Positions 41,492 to 50,268 of a stretch of 64,000 bases of DNA are shown here, one piece after another. The translations under genes and the position numbers were made by a program. The notes under the pieces were generated by a model. That model saw only the letters and a program-made list of their open reading frames with translations. It was not told the DNA's origin and did no database searches. This DNA is from CAVTWS01 sp963732655 (lineage in GTDB: Bacteria; Actinomycetota; Acidimicrobiia; Acidimicrobiales; SHLQ01): the NCBI GenBank assembly GCA_963732655.1, contig CAVTAI010000001.1:558001-622000 (forward strand), in the 5' to 3' direction. Within the stretch, counting starts at the first letter, position 1. Each line of letters begins with the position of its first letter.

Positions 41492-41515
41492 ACATGGCTC
41501 CAGGGTCGTCCGGAT

Positions 41516-42586
41516 TCACACCAAGGCCTCGCTCAACGCGGCGAGAAAGGCGTCGTCTTCGTAGGGCGTGCCGATGGTGACCCGCAGGCAGTCCTCGAGG
41601 CCCGGCCACGACGAGCAGTCCCGAACCAGGACCGAACGTTCGACCAGGGCCTTCCACACCGCTCGGCCGTGGCGGTTCCGTGGTCGGAACAGCACGAAGT
41701 TGGCGCCCGACGGCCATACCTCGACCGGGAGCTCCGAAAGGGCGGCGATCAAGCGGCCTCGTTCCTCCACCAGCGCCGCCACCCGAGCCACCATGGCCTG
41801 CCGGTACTGGAGGGCCAAGAGCCCGGCCTGTTGTTTGAACGCGTCCAGGTGATAGGGCAACACGATGTCCTCGAGGGCCGCCACCAGCCAGCTGGGGCCG
41901 ACCAGGTAGCCGAGACGCAGGGCCGCCATGCTCCACGTCTTGGAGAAGGTCCGCGTGACCACGAGGTTGTGGTCGTCGGAGACGAGCTCGATGGCCGACC
42001 GTGGTGCGAATTGGCCGTAGGCCTCATCGACCACCACCAGACCGCCATAGGGTTCGACCAGGCCGAGGACTGTCTCCACGGTGTCGTTGGGGTCGACCGT
42101 GCCGGTGGGGTTGTTCGGCGAACACAGGAACACGACGGCGGGCTGATGCTCGACGACGACCCGGCGCACATCGTCGAGGTCGAGGCAGAAATCCTCGCCG
42201 CGGTGGCCCATGACCACGCTGGACCCGACGACCTTGGCGATCTGGCTGTGCATGGCATACGTCGGCTCGAACACCGCGACCGTTCGACCGGTACCGGCAT
42301 ACCCGAGCAGGATCGTTTGCAGCACCTCGTTCGACCCGTTGGCCACCAAGACCTGATCGGGGTCGACGCCGTACCCCTCGCCGATGGCGCGGCGCAGCGC
42401 CATCGCCCGGCGGTCGGGGTAGCGATGCCACTCGACCGACGCGGCGGCGTCGGCCAGGGCGGCCGACAACTCAGCGGGAGGAGGAACGGGCGACTCGTTG
42501 GTATTGAGCCGGACCGTCACCGCCACCTGGGGCGAGTGGTACCCCTCCATCACGGCGAGATCGTTGCGGACCTGGGCGCGCATCAT
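41516..42586 (-). CDS. hisC: Histidinol-phosphate aminotransferase
   Basis: The 356-residue class I/II PLP enzyme converts imidazole acetol phosphate to histidinol phosphate. Visible are LNTNESPVPPP, NGSNEVLQ, LCSPNNPTGT, VDEAYGQF, and the PLP lysine in RTFSKTWSMAALRLGY (about 230-245). The ATG at 42586 (with a second ATG right after it) overlaps the hisD stop by 4 bp. Cobyrinate- or phenylalanine-linked paralogs exist, but the operon context settles the role. Confidence 0.95.
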   Translation of the reverse strand: MMRAQVRNDLAVMEGYHSPQVAVTVRLNTNESPVPPPAELSAALADAAASVEWHRYPDRRAMALRRAIGEGYGVDPDQVLVANGSNEVLQTILLGYAGTGRTVAVFEPTYAMHSQIAKVVGSSVVMGHRGEDFCLDLDDVRRVVVEHQPAVVFLCSPNNPTGTVDPNDTVETVLGLVEPYGGLVVVDEAYGQFAPRSAIELVSDDHNLVVTRTFSKTWSMAALRLGYLVGPSWLVAALEDIVLPYHLDAFKQQAGLLALQYRQAMVARVAALVEERGRLIAALSELPVEVWPSGANFVLFRPRNRHGRAVWKALVERSVLVRDCSSWPGLEDCLRVTIGTPYEDDAFLAALSEALV

Positions 42587-43893
42587 CCGCCTCCCGACGT
42601 TCGCCGGACCCGGATCGACTGGGCGTGAGCGTCGAGGCCCTCGGCTTCGGCCAGCGCCACGACGTGGTCGGCCACCGCCTCGAAGCCGGCCGGCGACACG
42701 GTGACGATGTGGACGTCCTTGGTGAAGTCCGACACGGTGAGGGCCTGGCCGAACCGGGCCGTCCGGGCGGTCGGGAGCACGTGGCTCGGCCCGGCCACGT
42801 AGTCACCGATCGACGCCGGCGACCATGGCCCGCAGAAGACCGCGCCGGCGTGACGCACCAGGTTGCTCATGCCCTCGGCATCCGCACAGAGCAACTCGAG
42901 ATGCTCGGGGGCGAGCCGGTTCGCCAGGACCATGGCCGCCGCCGGATCGTCGACCAGCACAGCTCGCCCGCGGCTCGCCAGTGTCGTGGCGATATCCGCC
43001 GCCCGAGGCGCCCGCGACATCTGATCGGCGATCTCGACTTCGACGGCCTCGACGACGGCGGGGTCCCACGTGATGAGCCACGCCAGACCGTCGGGGCCGT
43101 GCTCGGCCTGCACGAGAAGGTCGGCCGCCACCGATGTCGCGGGGACGGTACCGTCGGCGACCACCACCACCTCGGACGGACCGGCAAACGCCGAGGGAAT
43201 GCCGACTGCGCCGGCGACCTCCCGTTTGGCGGTGGCGACGAATCGATTTCCCGGTCCGGCGATGACGTCGACGGGCGCAATCGTCTCGGTGCCGTAGGCG
43301 AGGGCGGCGATCGCCTGGGCGCCGCCGACGGCGTAGACCGCATCGACACCCGCCAGGGTCGCAGCGGCCAGCGTGATCGGCGGTACGAGGCCGTCCGGGC
43401 CGGGCGGCACGCACAGGACGACCTCGGAGACACCCGCCACCCGAGCCGGGATGGCGGTCATGAGCACGGTGGACGGGTACAACGCCCGCCCACCCGGTAC
43501 ATAACACCCGACCCGATCGACTGGGGAATGCACACTACGGACGACGATGCCGTCGGATTCGACGCGGGTCGGGGGTCGTACCTGCTGCTCGTGGAACGAG
43601 CGGATACGCTCGCTCGCGGCCCGCAGCGCCGCCGTCACTTTGCTCGGGATCCGATCGAGCGCTCCTGTCATCTGATCGGCCGGGACCGCGATCGACGGAA
43701 TGCGAACACCGTCGAACTTCTCCGTCAGATCGAACAGGGCGGCATCGCCGCGTCCGCGGACCTCCTCGATGATGGCCCGTACCGCCTCCAGAGGACCCTC
43801 GGTGAGGTCCGCGACTGTGGGGAGCTCGGCGTGAGCAGGATCGGTCCCGCGAAGGTCGAGCCGAGGAAGCGCGAACCCGTCGTCGATGGCCAT
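42583..43893 (-). CDS. hisD: Histidinol dehydrogenase
   Basis: The 436-residue NAD enzyme oxidises histidinol to histidine with zinc. Conserved parts include CYVPGGRALYPST (about 129-141), AGPGNRFVATAKREV, FAGPSEVVV, LLVQAEHGPDG with the zinc-site Gln and His, and LAPEHLELL. It is first in the his operon. The ATG at 43893 has an AGGAGG unusually close (2 nt), and no alternative start lies downstream before the conserved region. The open frame 5' of it is not coding-like. The gap to the divergent 62-residue gene is 204 bp and should contain the operon promoter. Confidence 0.96.
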   Translation of the reverse strand: MAIDDGFALPRLDLRGTDPAHAELPTVADLTEGPLEAVRAIIEEVRGRGDAALFDLTEKFDGVRIPSIAVPADQMTGALDRIPSKVTAALRAASERIRSFHEQQVRPPTRVESDGIVVRSVHSPVDRVGCYVPGGRALYPSTVLMTAIPARVAGVSEVVLCVPPGPDGLVPPITLAAATLAGVDAVYAVGGAQAIAALAYGTETIAPVDVIAGPGNRFVATAKREVAGAVGIPSAFAGPSEVVVVADGTVPATSVAADLLVQAEHGPDGLAWLITWDPAVVEAVEVEIADQMSRAPRAADIATTLASRGRAVLVDDPAAAMVLANRLAPEHLELLCADAEGMSNLVRHAGAVFCGPWSPASIGDYVAGPSHVLPTARTARFGQALTVSDFTKDVHIVTVSPAGFEAVADHVVALAEAEGLDAHAQSIRVRRTSGGG

Positions 43894-44097
43894 GACCTCC
43901 TGTCGACCCAACCTGTTCCACGTCGCCCGGCCGGGTGGGCCGGTCGTACAGCCCCTCACCGTACCCGCCGCACCCCCACGACCGACTTCCGATTTCCTGC
44001 GCGACCGAGTGGGTAACGGTCGTGCCATGATGCCTGCTCGTCGGGCCCTGATCGGGCATCCGGACACCCCCATCGACCCGCCGCTGGAGGCGACTCC

Positions 44098-44286
44098 ATG
44101 AACTCCCACGCCGCTGAGCTGTCGTCGATCGTGTCGCAACTCGACGACTTGGTGAAGCGCCTCGACGGCATGTCCACCGGGTACGTCGGCGGCGACCGCG
44201 AGGACATCGCCACCCGGCTCATCGAGGTCGAACGCTCCCTGGCGACCGCGGCGCGACGCCTGTCGGTCCTCCAACGCACGCTCTGA
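44098..44286 (+). CDS. Small helical protein (62 residues), unknown function
   Basis: GGAGG stands 7 nt before the ATG, which is a strong case for translation. The product is a single likely coiled helix pair: regular Leu/Ile spacing in 'ELSSIVSQLDDLVKRLDGM' and 'IATRLIEVERSLATAARRL', broken by a STGYVGGD turn. It has no membrane segment or Cys. Similar small proteins occur next to metabolic genes in actinobacteria without assigned roles. It is divergent from hisD and convergent with nth, with a hairpin between. Confidence 0.65.
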   Translation: MNSHAAELSSIVSQLDDLVKRLDGMSTGYVGGDREDIATRLIEVERSLATAARRLSVLQRTL

Positions 44287-44314
44287 CACGAGACGCCGCG
44301 TTCGCCGTACACAG

Positions 44315-44357
44315 GGCCAAAAAGGTGAACCGGCGCCCCCGCGGTGGGCGCCGGTTC
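44315..44357 (-). terminator. Rho-independent terminator for the nth transcript
   Basis: A perfect 12-bp stem (GAACCGGCGCCC, 44327-44338, with 44346-44357) has a 7-nt loop and on the minus strand is followed by ACCTTTTTGG. Orientation of the T-run makes it act on leftward transcription from nth. A second, weaker 8-bp hairpin (44398-44405 with 44413-44420) lies closer to nth. Confidence 0.8.
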
Positions 44358-44513
44358 GGGCGACACCGGGCGGCGGAATCCCAGTGTGTCGCATTTGTGT
44401 CAGGTGGCGGGTACCTGACAAGCGGACATCATAGTCACACGCTGTACTCGTTGCGAACCATCCAGCACGAAAATCTCTCCCAACGGCCATCCTGAGCCAG
44501 ACGGCCCCTGGCG

Positions 44514-45158
44514 TCAACCGGATCCGGCAGACGGGCAGAAGTCGGCGAGCACACATTCATGGCATCGCGGCGAGCGGGCCTCGCACACCCGGCGCCCGTG
44601 CAGGATCAGACGAAGGCCGAACGCGCCTCGGTCCGCCGGCGAGATGAACGCGTTCAGTTCCATCTCGACCTTCACGGCATCGGTCTCGGTGGTCAGCCCG
44701 AGGCGGCGGGACAACCTCCCCACATGCGTGTCGACCGGCAGCCCGGGAAGGTCGAGCGCCACGCTCCGCACCACGTTGGCCGTCTTCCGCCCCACGCCGG
44801 CCAGGCTGGTGAGATCCTCCATCGCTCCGGGCACGACACCGCCGTACACCTCGGTGAGGCGTCGGGCCATGCCCACGACGTTCTTGGCCTTGCTGGCAAA
44901 GAAGCCCGTCGAGCGAACGATCACCTCGACCTCGTCGAGCGACGCCTCCGCAAGATCCGCGGGTGTCGGGTATCGGGCGAACAGCGCGGGCGTGACCATG
45001 TTGACTCGCTCGTCGGTCGTCTGCGCCGACAGGATCGTCGCGGTCAGGAGCTCGTAGGCGTTGCGGTGGTTCAGCTCGCAGATCGCTTCGGGGTACTCCA
45101 CGGCGAGACGTTCGTGGACCAACCGAGCGCGGCCGCGTGGGGTTCGTGGGCGTGCCAT
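44514..45158 (-). CDS. nth: Endonuclease III (DNA glycosylase/AP lyase)
   Basis: The 214-residue repair enzyme removes oxidised pyrimidines. The helix-hairpin-helix LAGVGRKTANVV carries the catalytic Lys, and VDTHVGRLSRRLGL the catalytic Asp. The [4Fe-4S] ligands C-x6-C-x2-C-x5-C are intact at the end (CEARSPRCHECVLADFC). The ATG at 45158 gives the normal length. The gene is divergent from mshD with only 25 bp between, so promoters overlap the start regions. Confidence 0.96.
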   Translation of the reverse strand: MARPRTPRGRARLVHERLAVEYPEAICELNHRNAYELLTATILSAQTTDERVNMVTPALFARYPTPADLAEASLDEVEVIVRSTGFFASKAKNVVGMARRLTEVYGGVVPGAMEDLTSLAGVGRKTANVVRSVALDLPGLPVDTHVGRLSRRLGLTTETDAVKVEMELNAFISPADRGAFGLRLILHGRRVCEARSPRCHECVLADFCPSAGSG

Positions 45159-45183
45159 CCCTCGTGACCGTAGCCTGGGCTCT

Positions 45184-45900
45184 GTGCATCCGAGCCTCTC
45201 CGGTCCCCTTCCCGGGCCTTTTCGTTGGTCCATCACGTTCGGCGCCGAACGACCCGACGGCCCCGAGTTGCGCCGCGCCCTGACCGCGCTCGTGCACACC
45301 GTGCGTGAAGCCGGTGGAGGGCCGACCCAGCTCTGGATCGAGGCGGTCGACCCGGTCGCTCAGGAGCAGGCCCTCGACGGGGGGTTCGAGCCGTACCGCG
45401 ATCTGCTCCAGATGCGGTGCCCACTCCCCGCTCCCCGCTCGACCCTTCCGGTTCGCTCGTTCACCGACGCCGATGCCGAGGCGTTCCTCGCCGTCAACAA
45501 CCGTGCGTTCCACTGGCACCCCGAGCAAGGGGGCTGGACCATCGACGATCTCCGCCAACGCCAGGCGGAGCCCTGGTACGACCCCCACGGGTTCCTCCTG
45601 TACGAGGAGAGCGGCGAGCTGCGCGGGTTCTGCTGGACCAAGGTCCACCGAGATCACGAGCCACCACTGGGTGAGATCTTCGCCATCGCCATCGACCCAT
45701 CGGCTCATGGGCGCGGCCTCGGTGTCCCGATGACCCTGGCTGGGCTCGGCTGGCTGGCCGACCAGGGCTTGACCGTCGGGATGCTCTTCGTCGAATCGGA
45801 CAACGCGCCCGCGGTGGCGACCTACGAACGCATCGGGTTCTCCGTCCATCACGTCAATCGCGCGTACCGGCTCGACATCTCGGGACCGGACGAGTCGTGA
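45184..45900 (+). CDS. mshD: Mycothiol synthase (GNAT acetyltransferase)
   Basis: The 238-residue protein matches the C-terminal catalytic half of MshD: NRAFHWHPEQGGW, 'GFLLYEESGELRGFCWTK', then the acetyl-CoA loop in AIAIDPSAHGRGLG (about 172-185) and VESDNAPAVATYERIGF. MshD acetylates Cys-GlcN-Ins to mycothiol, the main thiol of actinobacteria. The N-terminal GNAT domain of tandem MshD proteins is shortened here to about 85 residues. The GTG at 45184 has TAGCCT 7 nt before it, so a leaderless mRNA is possible. It overlaps rlmN as GTGA. Confidence 0.85.
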   Translation: MHPSLSGPLPGPFRWSITFGAERPDGPELRRALTALVHTVREAGGGPTQLWIEAVDPVAQEQALDGGFEPYRDLLQMRCPLPAPRSTLPVRSFTDADAEAFLAVNNRAFHWHPEQGGWTIDDLRQRQAEPWYDPHGFLLYEESGELRGFCWTKVHRDHEPPLGEIFAIAIDPSAHGRGLGVPMTLAGLGWLADQGLTVGMLFVESDNAPAVATYERIGFSVHHVNRAYRLDISGPDES

Positions 45901-46961
45901 GCCCCACTGCGCCTCGCACCCGGTACGACATCGACCGAGGCGAGTTAGCGGCCTTGCTCGGTGGTGAACCCACGTACCGCGTCGACCAGGTGTGGACCGG
46001 GCTCTACCACAACCACCAGCGCATCGAAGACGTGACCACGCTGCCGGCCGCCTTGCGTGAGCGTCTTTCCCAGCAACTCCCGGCTGCACTCGAGCTCACC
46101 GACCGCGTCGAGGAGGACTCGGGCCAGACGGTGAAGTTGCTCTACACCCTCGCGGGGGGCGCCCGGATCGAGACGGTGCTGATGCACTATCCGGACCGCA
46201 CCACGGTGTGTGTGAGCTCGCAGGCTGGATGCGCCATGGCGTGCGGCTTCTGCGCCACTGGTCAGGCCGGGTTCGAGCGGCACCTGACGGTTGGGGAGAT
46301 CGTCGAACAAGTCGTCGAAGCCCAGCGGATCGCCGGTGGGCGCCGCGTCAGCAACGTCGTCTTCATGGGCATGGGCGAACCCCTCGCCAACTACGACCGC
46401 TGCGTCGCTGCTGTTCGACGCCTCCACGGCGACCTCGGCCTGTCCGCTCGCCATCTCACGGTGTCCACCGTCGGCATCGTGCCCGGCATCGTGCGGCTGG
46501 CCGCCGAGGGTCTGCCGCTGAACCTGGCCGTCTCCCTCCACGCCGCCAACGACGACCTGCGAGACGAGCTGGTGCCGATCAACCGGCGCTACCCGCTGCC
46601 CGACCTCATCGACGCTTGCCGCCTCTGGTTCGACCGCACTCGTCGGCGGATCTCGTTCGAGTGGGCGCTGATCGACGGCGTGAACGATCAACCGGGCGAT
46701 GCCCGCGAGCTGGCCGACATCGCTCGCCCGCTCGCCGCCCATGTCAACTTGATTCCCCTCAATCCCACGGTCGACGGTTTGTCCGGCACACCCGCGTCCG
46801 GTGTGCGTCGATTCGCCGGGGCGTTGCGATCGGCGGGTGTGACCACGACGATCCGCGACACTCGAGGGCGAGGTATCGCCGCGGCATGCGGGCAACTCGC
46901 CGCCGGGCGGCACCAGCGAGTCGAAGTGGTCCCCGTCCGCCTTCGCAGCCGCGCCGTCTGA
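45897..46961 (+). CDS. rlmN: 23S rRNA (adenine-2503-C2)-methyltransferase
   Basis: The 354-residue radical-SAM enzyme methylates A2503 of 23S rRNA and A37 of some tRNAs. The cluster motif C-x3-C-x2-C is in GCAMACGFCATGQ (about residues 110-122). FMGMGEPLANYD, STVGIVPGI and LAVSLHAANDDLR follow, and the second catalytic Cys lies in the C-terminal RGRGIAAACGQL. The start is GTG 45897, coupled to mshD. It is convergent with the Roadblock-like gene. Confidence 0.96.
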   Translation: MSPTAPRTRYDIDRGELAALLGGEPTYRVDQVWTGLYHNHQRIEDVTTLPAALRERLSQQLPAALELTDRVEEDSGQTVKLLYTLAGGARIETVLMHYPDRTTVCVSSQAGCAMACGFCATGQAGFERHLTVGEIVEQVVEAQRIAGGRRVSNVVFMGMGEPLANYDRCVAAVRRLHGDLGLSARHLTVSTVGIVPGIVRLAAEGLPLNLAVSLHAANDDLRDELVPINRRYPLPDLIDACRLWFDRTRRRISFEWALIDGVNDQPGDARELADIARPLAAHVNLIPLNPTVDGLSGTPASGVRRFAGALRSAGVTTTIRDTRGRGIAAACGQLAAGRHQRVEVVPVRLRSRAV

Positions 46962-46973
46962 CGCCGGGTCGGC

Positions 46974-47684
46974 TCAGCCGACGACGAAACGGGTGTCGAG
47001 CTCGGGCAGGGCGCGCTTGAGGGCCAAGACGAGTGAGGCGTTGGTGGCGGCGACGTCATCCTGATCGACGACGATGGCCAGTCCCACGTCCGGACCGAGA
47101 TGATTCACGATGATCCGGCCCGACTGAGCGTAGAGCTCGAAGCCCTGGCGAGGTCCGAAGGCCTCGTCACCGCCCATCATCTCCACGGCCACGCCCAGGA
47201 CCCGCATGACCCACGCCATCGACGAGGCCACGACGTCACCACGCAGGCCGCGATCGGCGACCCGGCTGGCCAGAACCCGTCCGGTGGCGATCTCGAAGAC
47301 GGCGGCGGCAACGAGACCCGAAACGCCGTCGAGCCAGGCGATGCCCACGTCGTCGGTGGGGAGGACCAGCGGCACGTCCTCCGTCGGGAGGACCAGCCCC
47401 ACGTCCTCCGTGGGGAGGTCCAACGGCAGCTCGCTCTCGTGGTAGGCGGACGATGGTGGGTCCTCGGCATCCGAGATCTCGTCGTACCACTCATCGACGG
47501 CTCGGTGTTCGTGCCCATCGCCAGCCACCGCTGGTCGCACCTCGGTGGGCGTCTCCGGGGGCACAACGAGCCCGGCATCGGCGACATGGCGCCGAGCGAG
47601 GGTGACGAACGCCGACATCTGGGCGCGTCGGGCGCCGGCCTCGGCTTCTTCACGTGCTCCAGGGGCCGCCGCCGACTCGGACAT
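46974..47684 (-). CDS. Putative Roadblock/LC7-like protein with internal 9-residue repeats
   Basis: The 236-residue protein has an acidic, Ala-rich N-terminal half. Three near-perfect 9-residue repeats (LDLPTEDVG, LVLPTEDVP, LVLPTDDVG; residues 88-114) lead into a C-terminal domain of about 120 residues. Its alternating hydrophobic pattern (SGLVAAAVFEIATGRVLAS, then ASSMAWVMRVLGVA, then SGRIIVNHLGPDVGLAIVVD) fits a Roadblock/LC7 fold. In bacteria such proteins regulate small GTPases of the MglA type. No GTPase gene is adjacent. The assignment rests on pattern only. The ATG at 47684 is the first in frame. Confidence 0.5.
   Translation of the reverse strand: MSESAAAPGAREEAEAGARRAQMSAFVTLARRHVADAGLVVPPETPTEVRPAVAGDGHEHRAVDEWYDEISDAEDPPSSAYHESELPLDLPTEDVGLVLPTEDVPLVLPTDDVGIAWLDGVSGLVAAAVFEIATGRVLASRVADRGLRGDVVASSMAWVMRVLGVAVEMMGGDEAFGPRQGFELYAQSGRIIVNHLGPDVGLAIVVDQDDVAATNASLVLALKRALPELDTRFVVG
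47343..47423 (-). repeat. 27-bp in-frame tandem repeats coding PTEDV units
   Basis: Three 27-bp units encode residues 88-114 of the Roadblock-like protein. The DNA units share the CACGTCCTCCGT-GGGAGG core on the plus strand with a few differences, so copy number may vary between strains. Confidence 0.75.
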
Positions 47685-47787
47685 GCCTTCCCATCGGCCG
47701 GTTCAGGGCAATCCTGAGATCCCGTACCCGCCCGACGCTGGGGTGCCGGTGCCGACGCGCCCGGCCCCACCCGTAACATCCAAGGCG

Positions 47788-48498
47788 ATGACGCCCCGCA
47801 CCGAGCCCGGATCCCTCGCCCCCCTGCCCACGGGCGACCAGAAGGTGCGCCAGGTGCGGGCCATGTTCGACACCATCGCTCCCCGTTATGACCTCGTGAA
47901 CCGGGTCATGACGTTTCGCCTCGACGTGCGCTGGCGACGGCTGGCGCTCGACGCCCTCCGACTGGGCGCCGGAGCCCGGGTCCTCGACATCGCGTGCGGC
48001 ACAGGTGACCTCTGCCGCGATCTCCGACAACGAGGGATGCAGCCCATCGGGCTCGACCTGTCGCACGGGATGTTGGTCGCGGCCCGCACCGACGCACCAC
48101 TGGTCGAAGCCGACGCGCTCCGCCTCCCGTTCCCCGATCGCGCCCTCGACGGAGCCACGTGTGGGTTCGCGCTGCGGAACTTCGTCGCCCTGCCACCGTT
48201 CATGGACGAGTTGGGTCGAGCCATCCGACCCGGCGGTCGCATCGCCCTGCTGGATGTGGCGACACCTCCGAACCGGTTCCTGCGGTGGGGCCATGGCATC
48301 TACTTCGGCAAGATCGTCCCCCGCATCGGCGGCTTGCTCTCCGACCGTGAGGCCTACCGGTATCTCCCCCGATCCGTCGCCTACATGCCGCCGACCGACG
48401 AGCTCCTGGCCATGGTCGAATCGGCCGGCTTCACCAACGTTCGCCACCGGATGCTGACCGGCGGAATCAGCCAGCTCATCACCGCGACCCGGGTGTGA
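47788..48498 (+). CDS. menG: Demethylmenaquinone methyltransferase (UbiE/MenG)
   Basis: The 236-residue SAM enzyme makes the last step to menaquinone. It has the UbiE starting block 'VRAMFDTIAPRYDLVNRVM' (about 23-41), motif I VLDIACGTGDL (about 66-76), and a motif 'LPFPDRALDGATCGFALRN' followed by 'RPGGRIALLDVA'. The C-terminal GGISQLITATR is typical. The ATG at 47788 follows TAACAT by 8 nt, so a short or absent leader is possible. It is convergent with menA, the enzyme before it in the pathway. Confidence 0.93.
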   Translation: MTPRTEPGSLAPLPTGDQKVRQVRAMFDTIAPRYDLVNRVMTFRLDVRWRRLALDALRLGAGARVLDIACGTGDLCRDLRQRGMQPIGLDLSHGMLVAARTDAPLVEADALRLPFPDRALDGATCGFALRNFVALPPFMDELGRAIRPGGRIALLDVATPPNRFLRWGHGIYFGKIVPRIGGLLSDREAYRYLPRSVAYMPPTDELLAMVESAGFTNVRHRMLTGGISQLITATRV

Positions 48499-48533
48499 AA
48501 CCGCGCTGACCCAACGCGTCCCGAGTCCCGGTG

Positions 48534-49409
48534 TCAGGCTCCCACGACGAGCCCGGCTGCGAAGGCCAGACCACCGACCAGCTGGACCCTGCCGGTCGCT
48601 CCCAGGACGGCGATCAGCGCCGGGCCGGCGGCCCCGGACCGCACCGCCCGGATCGGAGGAACCGCTAGAGGAGCGGCGATCAGCGCGATCAGGGCCGGCG
48701 CACGATCGAAGGTCGCCGTCGCGACGACCGTGGCCGCCGCAGCCACCAGGCACATGACGTAGAGCAGGCGCGTTCGGGGGTCCCCCAGTCGCACGGCCAG
48801 AGTTCTCTTGCCGGCGCCGGTGTCGCCGGGGATGTCGCGCAGGTTGTTGGTGACCATCAACGCCACGGCCATCAACCCGACGGGAACCGACGCCATGACG
48901 GCGATCCCGACGACCTCGTCGGTGTGGACATACGCCGAGCCGACGGTGGCCACGACCCCGAAGAACACGAAGACGAAGAGCTCACCGAGTCCCGCGTAGC
49001 CGTACGGCCGCGGACCACCGGTGTAGAGCCAACCGGCGGCCACGCTCACGAACCCGACGACGAACAATTCCGGCCCCACCGCGACGGACACCGCCGTCCC
49101 GACCACGCCGGCCCCGCCAAAGGCCGCCAGCACCGCCCGTTTCATCTGGCCCGGTGTGGCCAGTTCGGACCCGACGAGCCGCAGCGGGCCGACGCGTTCC
49201 GCATCGGTCCCCCGAACTCCGTCGCTGAGATCGTTGGCGAAGTTGGTTCCGATCTGAATGGCCAGTGACACGATCAGCGTGGCGATCGCCCGCCACCAGA
49301 TGATGTCGTGGTCGGCCACGGCCGCCGTGCCCACCACGACAGGAACGATGGCGGCCGGCAAGGTGCGCGGGCGGGCCGCCGCGTACCACTGCTTCGGTGT
49401 CGGGCTCAT
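48534..49409 (-). CDS. menA: 1,4-dihydroxy-2-naphthoate polyprenyltransferase
   Basis: The 291-residue UbiA-family membrane enzyme attaches the isoprenoid tail to DHNA. It has about eight hydrophobic helices. The first Asp-rich site is NFANDLSDGVRGTD (about residues 56-69), and the second conserved site is NNLRDIPGDTGAGKRTLAVRLG (cited in part: NNLRDIPGD, near 175-183). 'AARPRTLPAAIVPVVVG' at the start is characteristic of MenA. The ATG at 49409 gives normal length. With menG on the opposite strand it forms a small menaquinone locus. Confidence 0.94.
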   Translation of the reverse strand: MSPTPKQWYAAARPRTLPAAIVPVVVGTAAVADHDIIWWRAIATLIVSLAIQIGTNFANDLSDGVRGTDAERVGPLRLVGSELATPGQMKRAVLAAFGGAGVVGTAVSVAVGPELFVVGFVSVAAGWLYTGGPRPYGYAGLGELFVFVFFGVVATVGSAYVHTDEVVGIAVMASVPVGLMAVALMVTNNLRDIPGDTGAGKRTLAVRLGDPRTRLLYVMCLVAAAATVVATATFDRAPALIALIAAPLAVPPIRAVRSGAAGPALIAVLGATGRVQLVGGLAFAAGLVVGA

Positions 49410-49434
49410 CTCGATCCCGGGGAGATGGTTCGAC

Positions 49435-50235
49435 TCATACGATCGTCGGTCGATTGGCGGGCCGGGTGCGCGACAGGTGCGCGCCGGCATCGGCGAGGAT
49501 CAGCTGGCCGGTGATGCACCGTGCCAGATCGGACACGAGGAAGACCGCCAGCCGACCCAGCTCGTCGTGCTGGGTCATGCGGCGCAACGGGGTGGCGTCG
49601 ACGATCGCCGCCACGTGGTCGTCATCGAAGGCCCGGGCCACGGTTTCGGTCAACGTGGTGCCGGGGGCGATGGCGCATACCCGGATGCCGTGAGGTCCGA
49701 GCTCGACGGCTGCGGTCTGCGTCAGGTGGTTGATCGCTGCTTTGGCGGCGCCGTAGCCCGCCATGAAGGGCGACGGCCGTGTCGTCTCGCCCGAACTGAC
49801 GTTGAGGATGACCCCGCCGCCCTGGTCGACCATCACCCGAGCCTCGGCCTGAAGGAACAACGCGGTGAGCACGAGGTTCTGGTCGAGGACATCGCGCCAC
49901 TGGCCCGGTGTCAGGTCGAGGATCGGCCCGGAGCCGGCCGGGCCGATCATGCCGATGTTGTTGACCGCGATGTCGAGCCCACCGAGCATGTCGACGGTCT
50001 CGGCCACCATCGCATCGATCCGGGTGTCGTCGCGGGCATCTCCGACGACCGCACGGGCTGAACCGCCCTCGGCGACGATCTCCGCCACCACGGCCTGGGC
50101 TGGCTCAGGTCGAGCGTCGAGCACGACCACCGAGGCCCCGGCCCGCGCCAACCAGCGAGCGATCTCCCGGCCGATCCCGGCGCCGGCGCCGGTCACCAGG
50201 GCCCGCCGACCGGCCAGGTCGATGGTCACGCTCAC
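49435..50235 (-). CDS. Short-chain dehydrogenase/reductase (SDR)
   Basis: The 266-residue oxidoreductase has the classical SDR features: the TGAGAGIG nucleotide loop (about 15-22), VNNIGMIG (variant of NNAG), Ser in NVSSGETT, and the Y-x3-K pair in AGYGAAKAA. An Asp after strand 2 (VVVLDARP) favours NAD. The substrate is unknown. The start is GTG 50235, with AGGAG 5 nt upstream, 33 bp after the UGSC selenoprotein stop. It is the last gene of that unit and may act on a product of the thiolase or its partners. Confidence 0.9.
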   Translation of the reverse strand: MSVTIDLAGRRALVTGAGAGIGREIARWLARAGASVVVLDARPEPAQAVVAEIVAEGGSARAVVGDARDDTRIDAMVAETVDMLGGLDIAVNNIGMIGPAGSGPILDLTPGQWRDVLDQNLVLTALFLQAEARVMVDQGGGVILNVSSGETTRPSPFMAGYGAAKAAINHLTQTAAVELGPHGIRVCAIAPGTTLTETVARAFDDDHVAAIVDATPLRRMTQHDELGRLAVFLVSDLARCITGQLILADAGAHLSRTRPANRPTIV

Positions 50236-50268
50236 GATGTCTCCTGGTAGTCGCTCATGCCGACCTGG

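Noticed and set aside
42625..44016. A 463-codon plus-strand ORF opposite hisD
   Set aside because: Antisense shadow; composition is Arg/Gly/His-rich and the hisD frame carries all conserved motifs.
44398..44420. 8-bp hairpin (TGTCAGGT/ACCTGACA) as a small RNA or operator
   Set aside because: No promoter or conserved RNA signature was seen; it lies between nth and its main terminator and may only assist termination.
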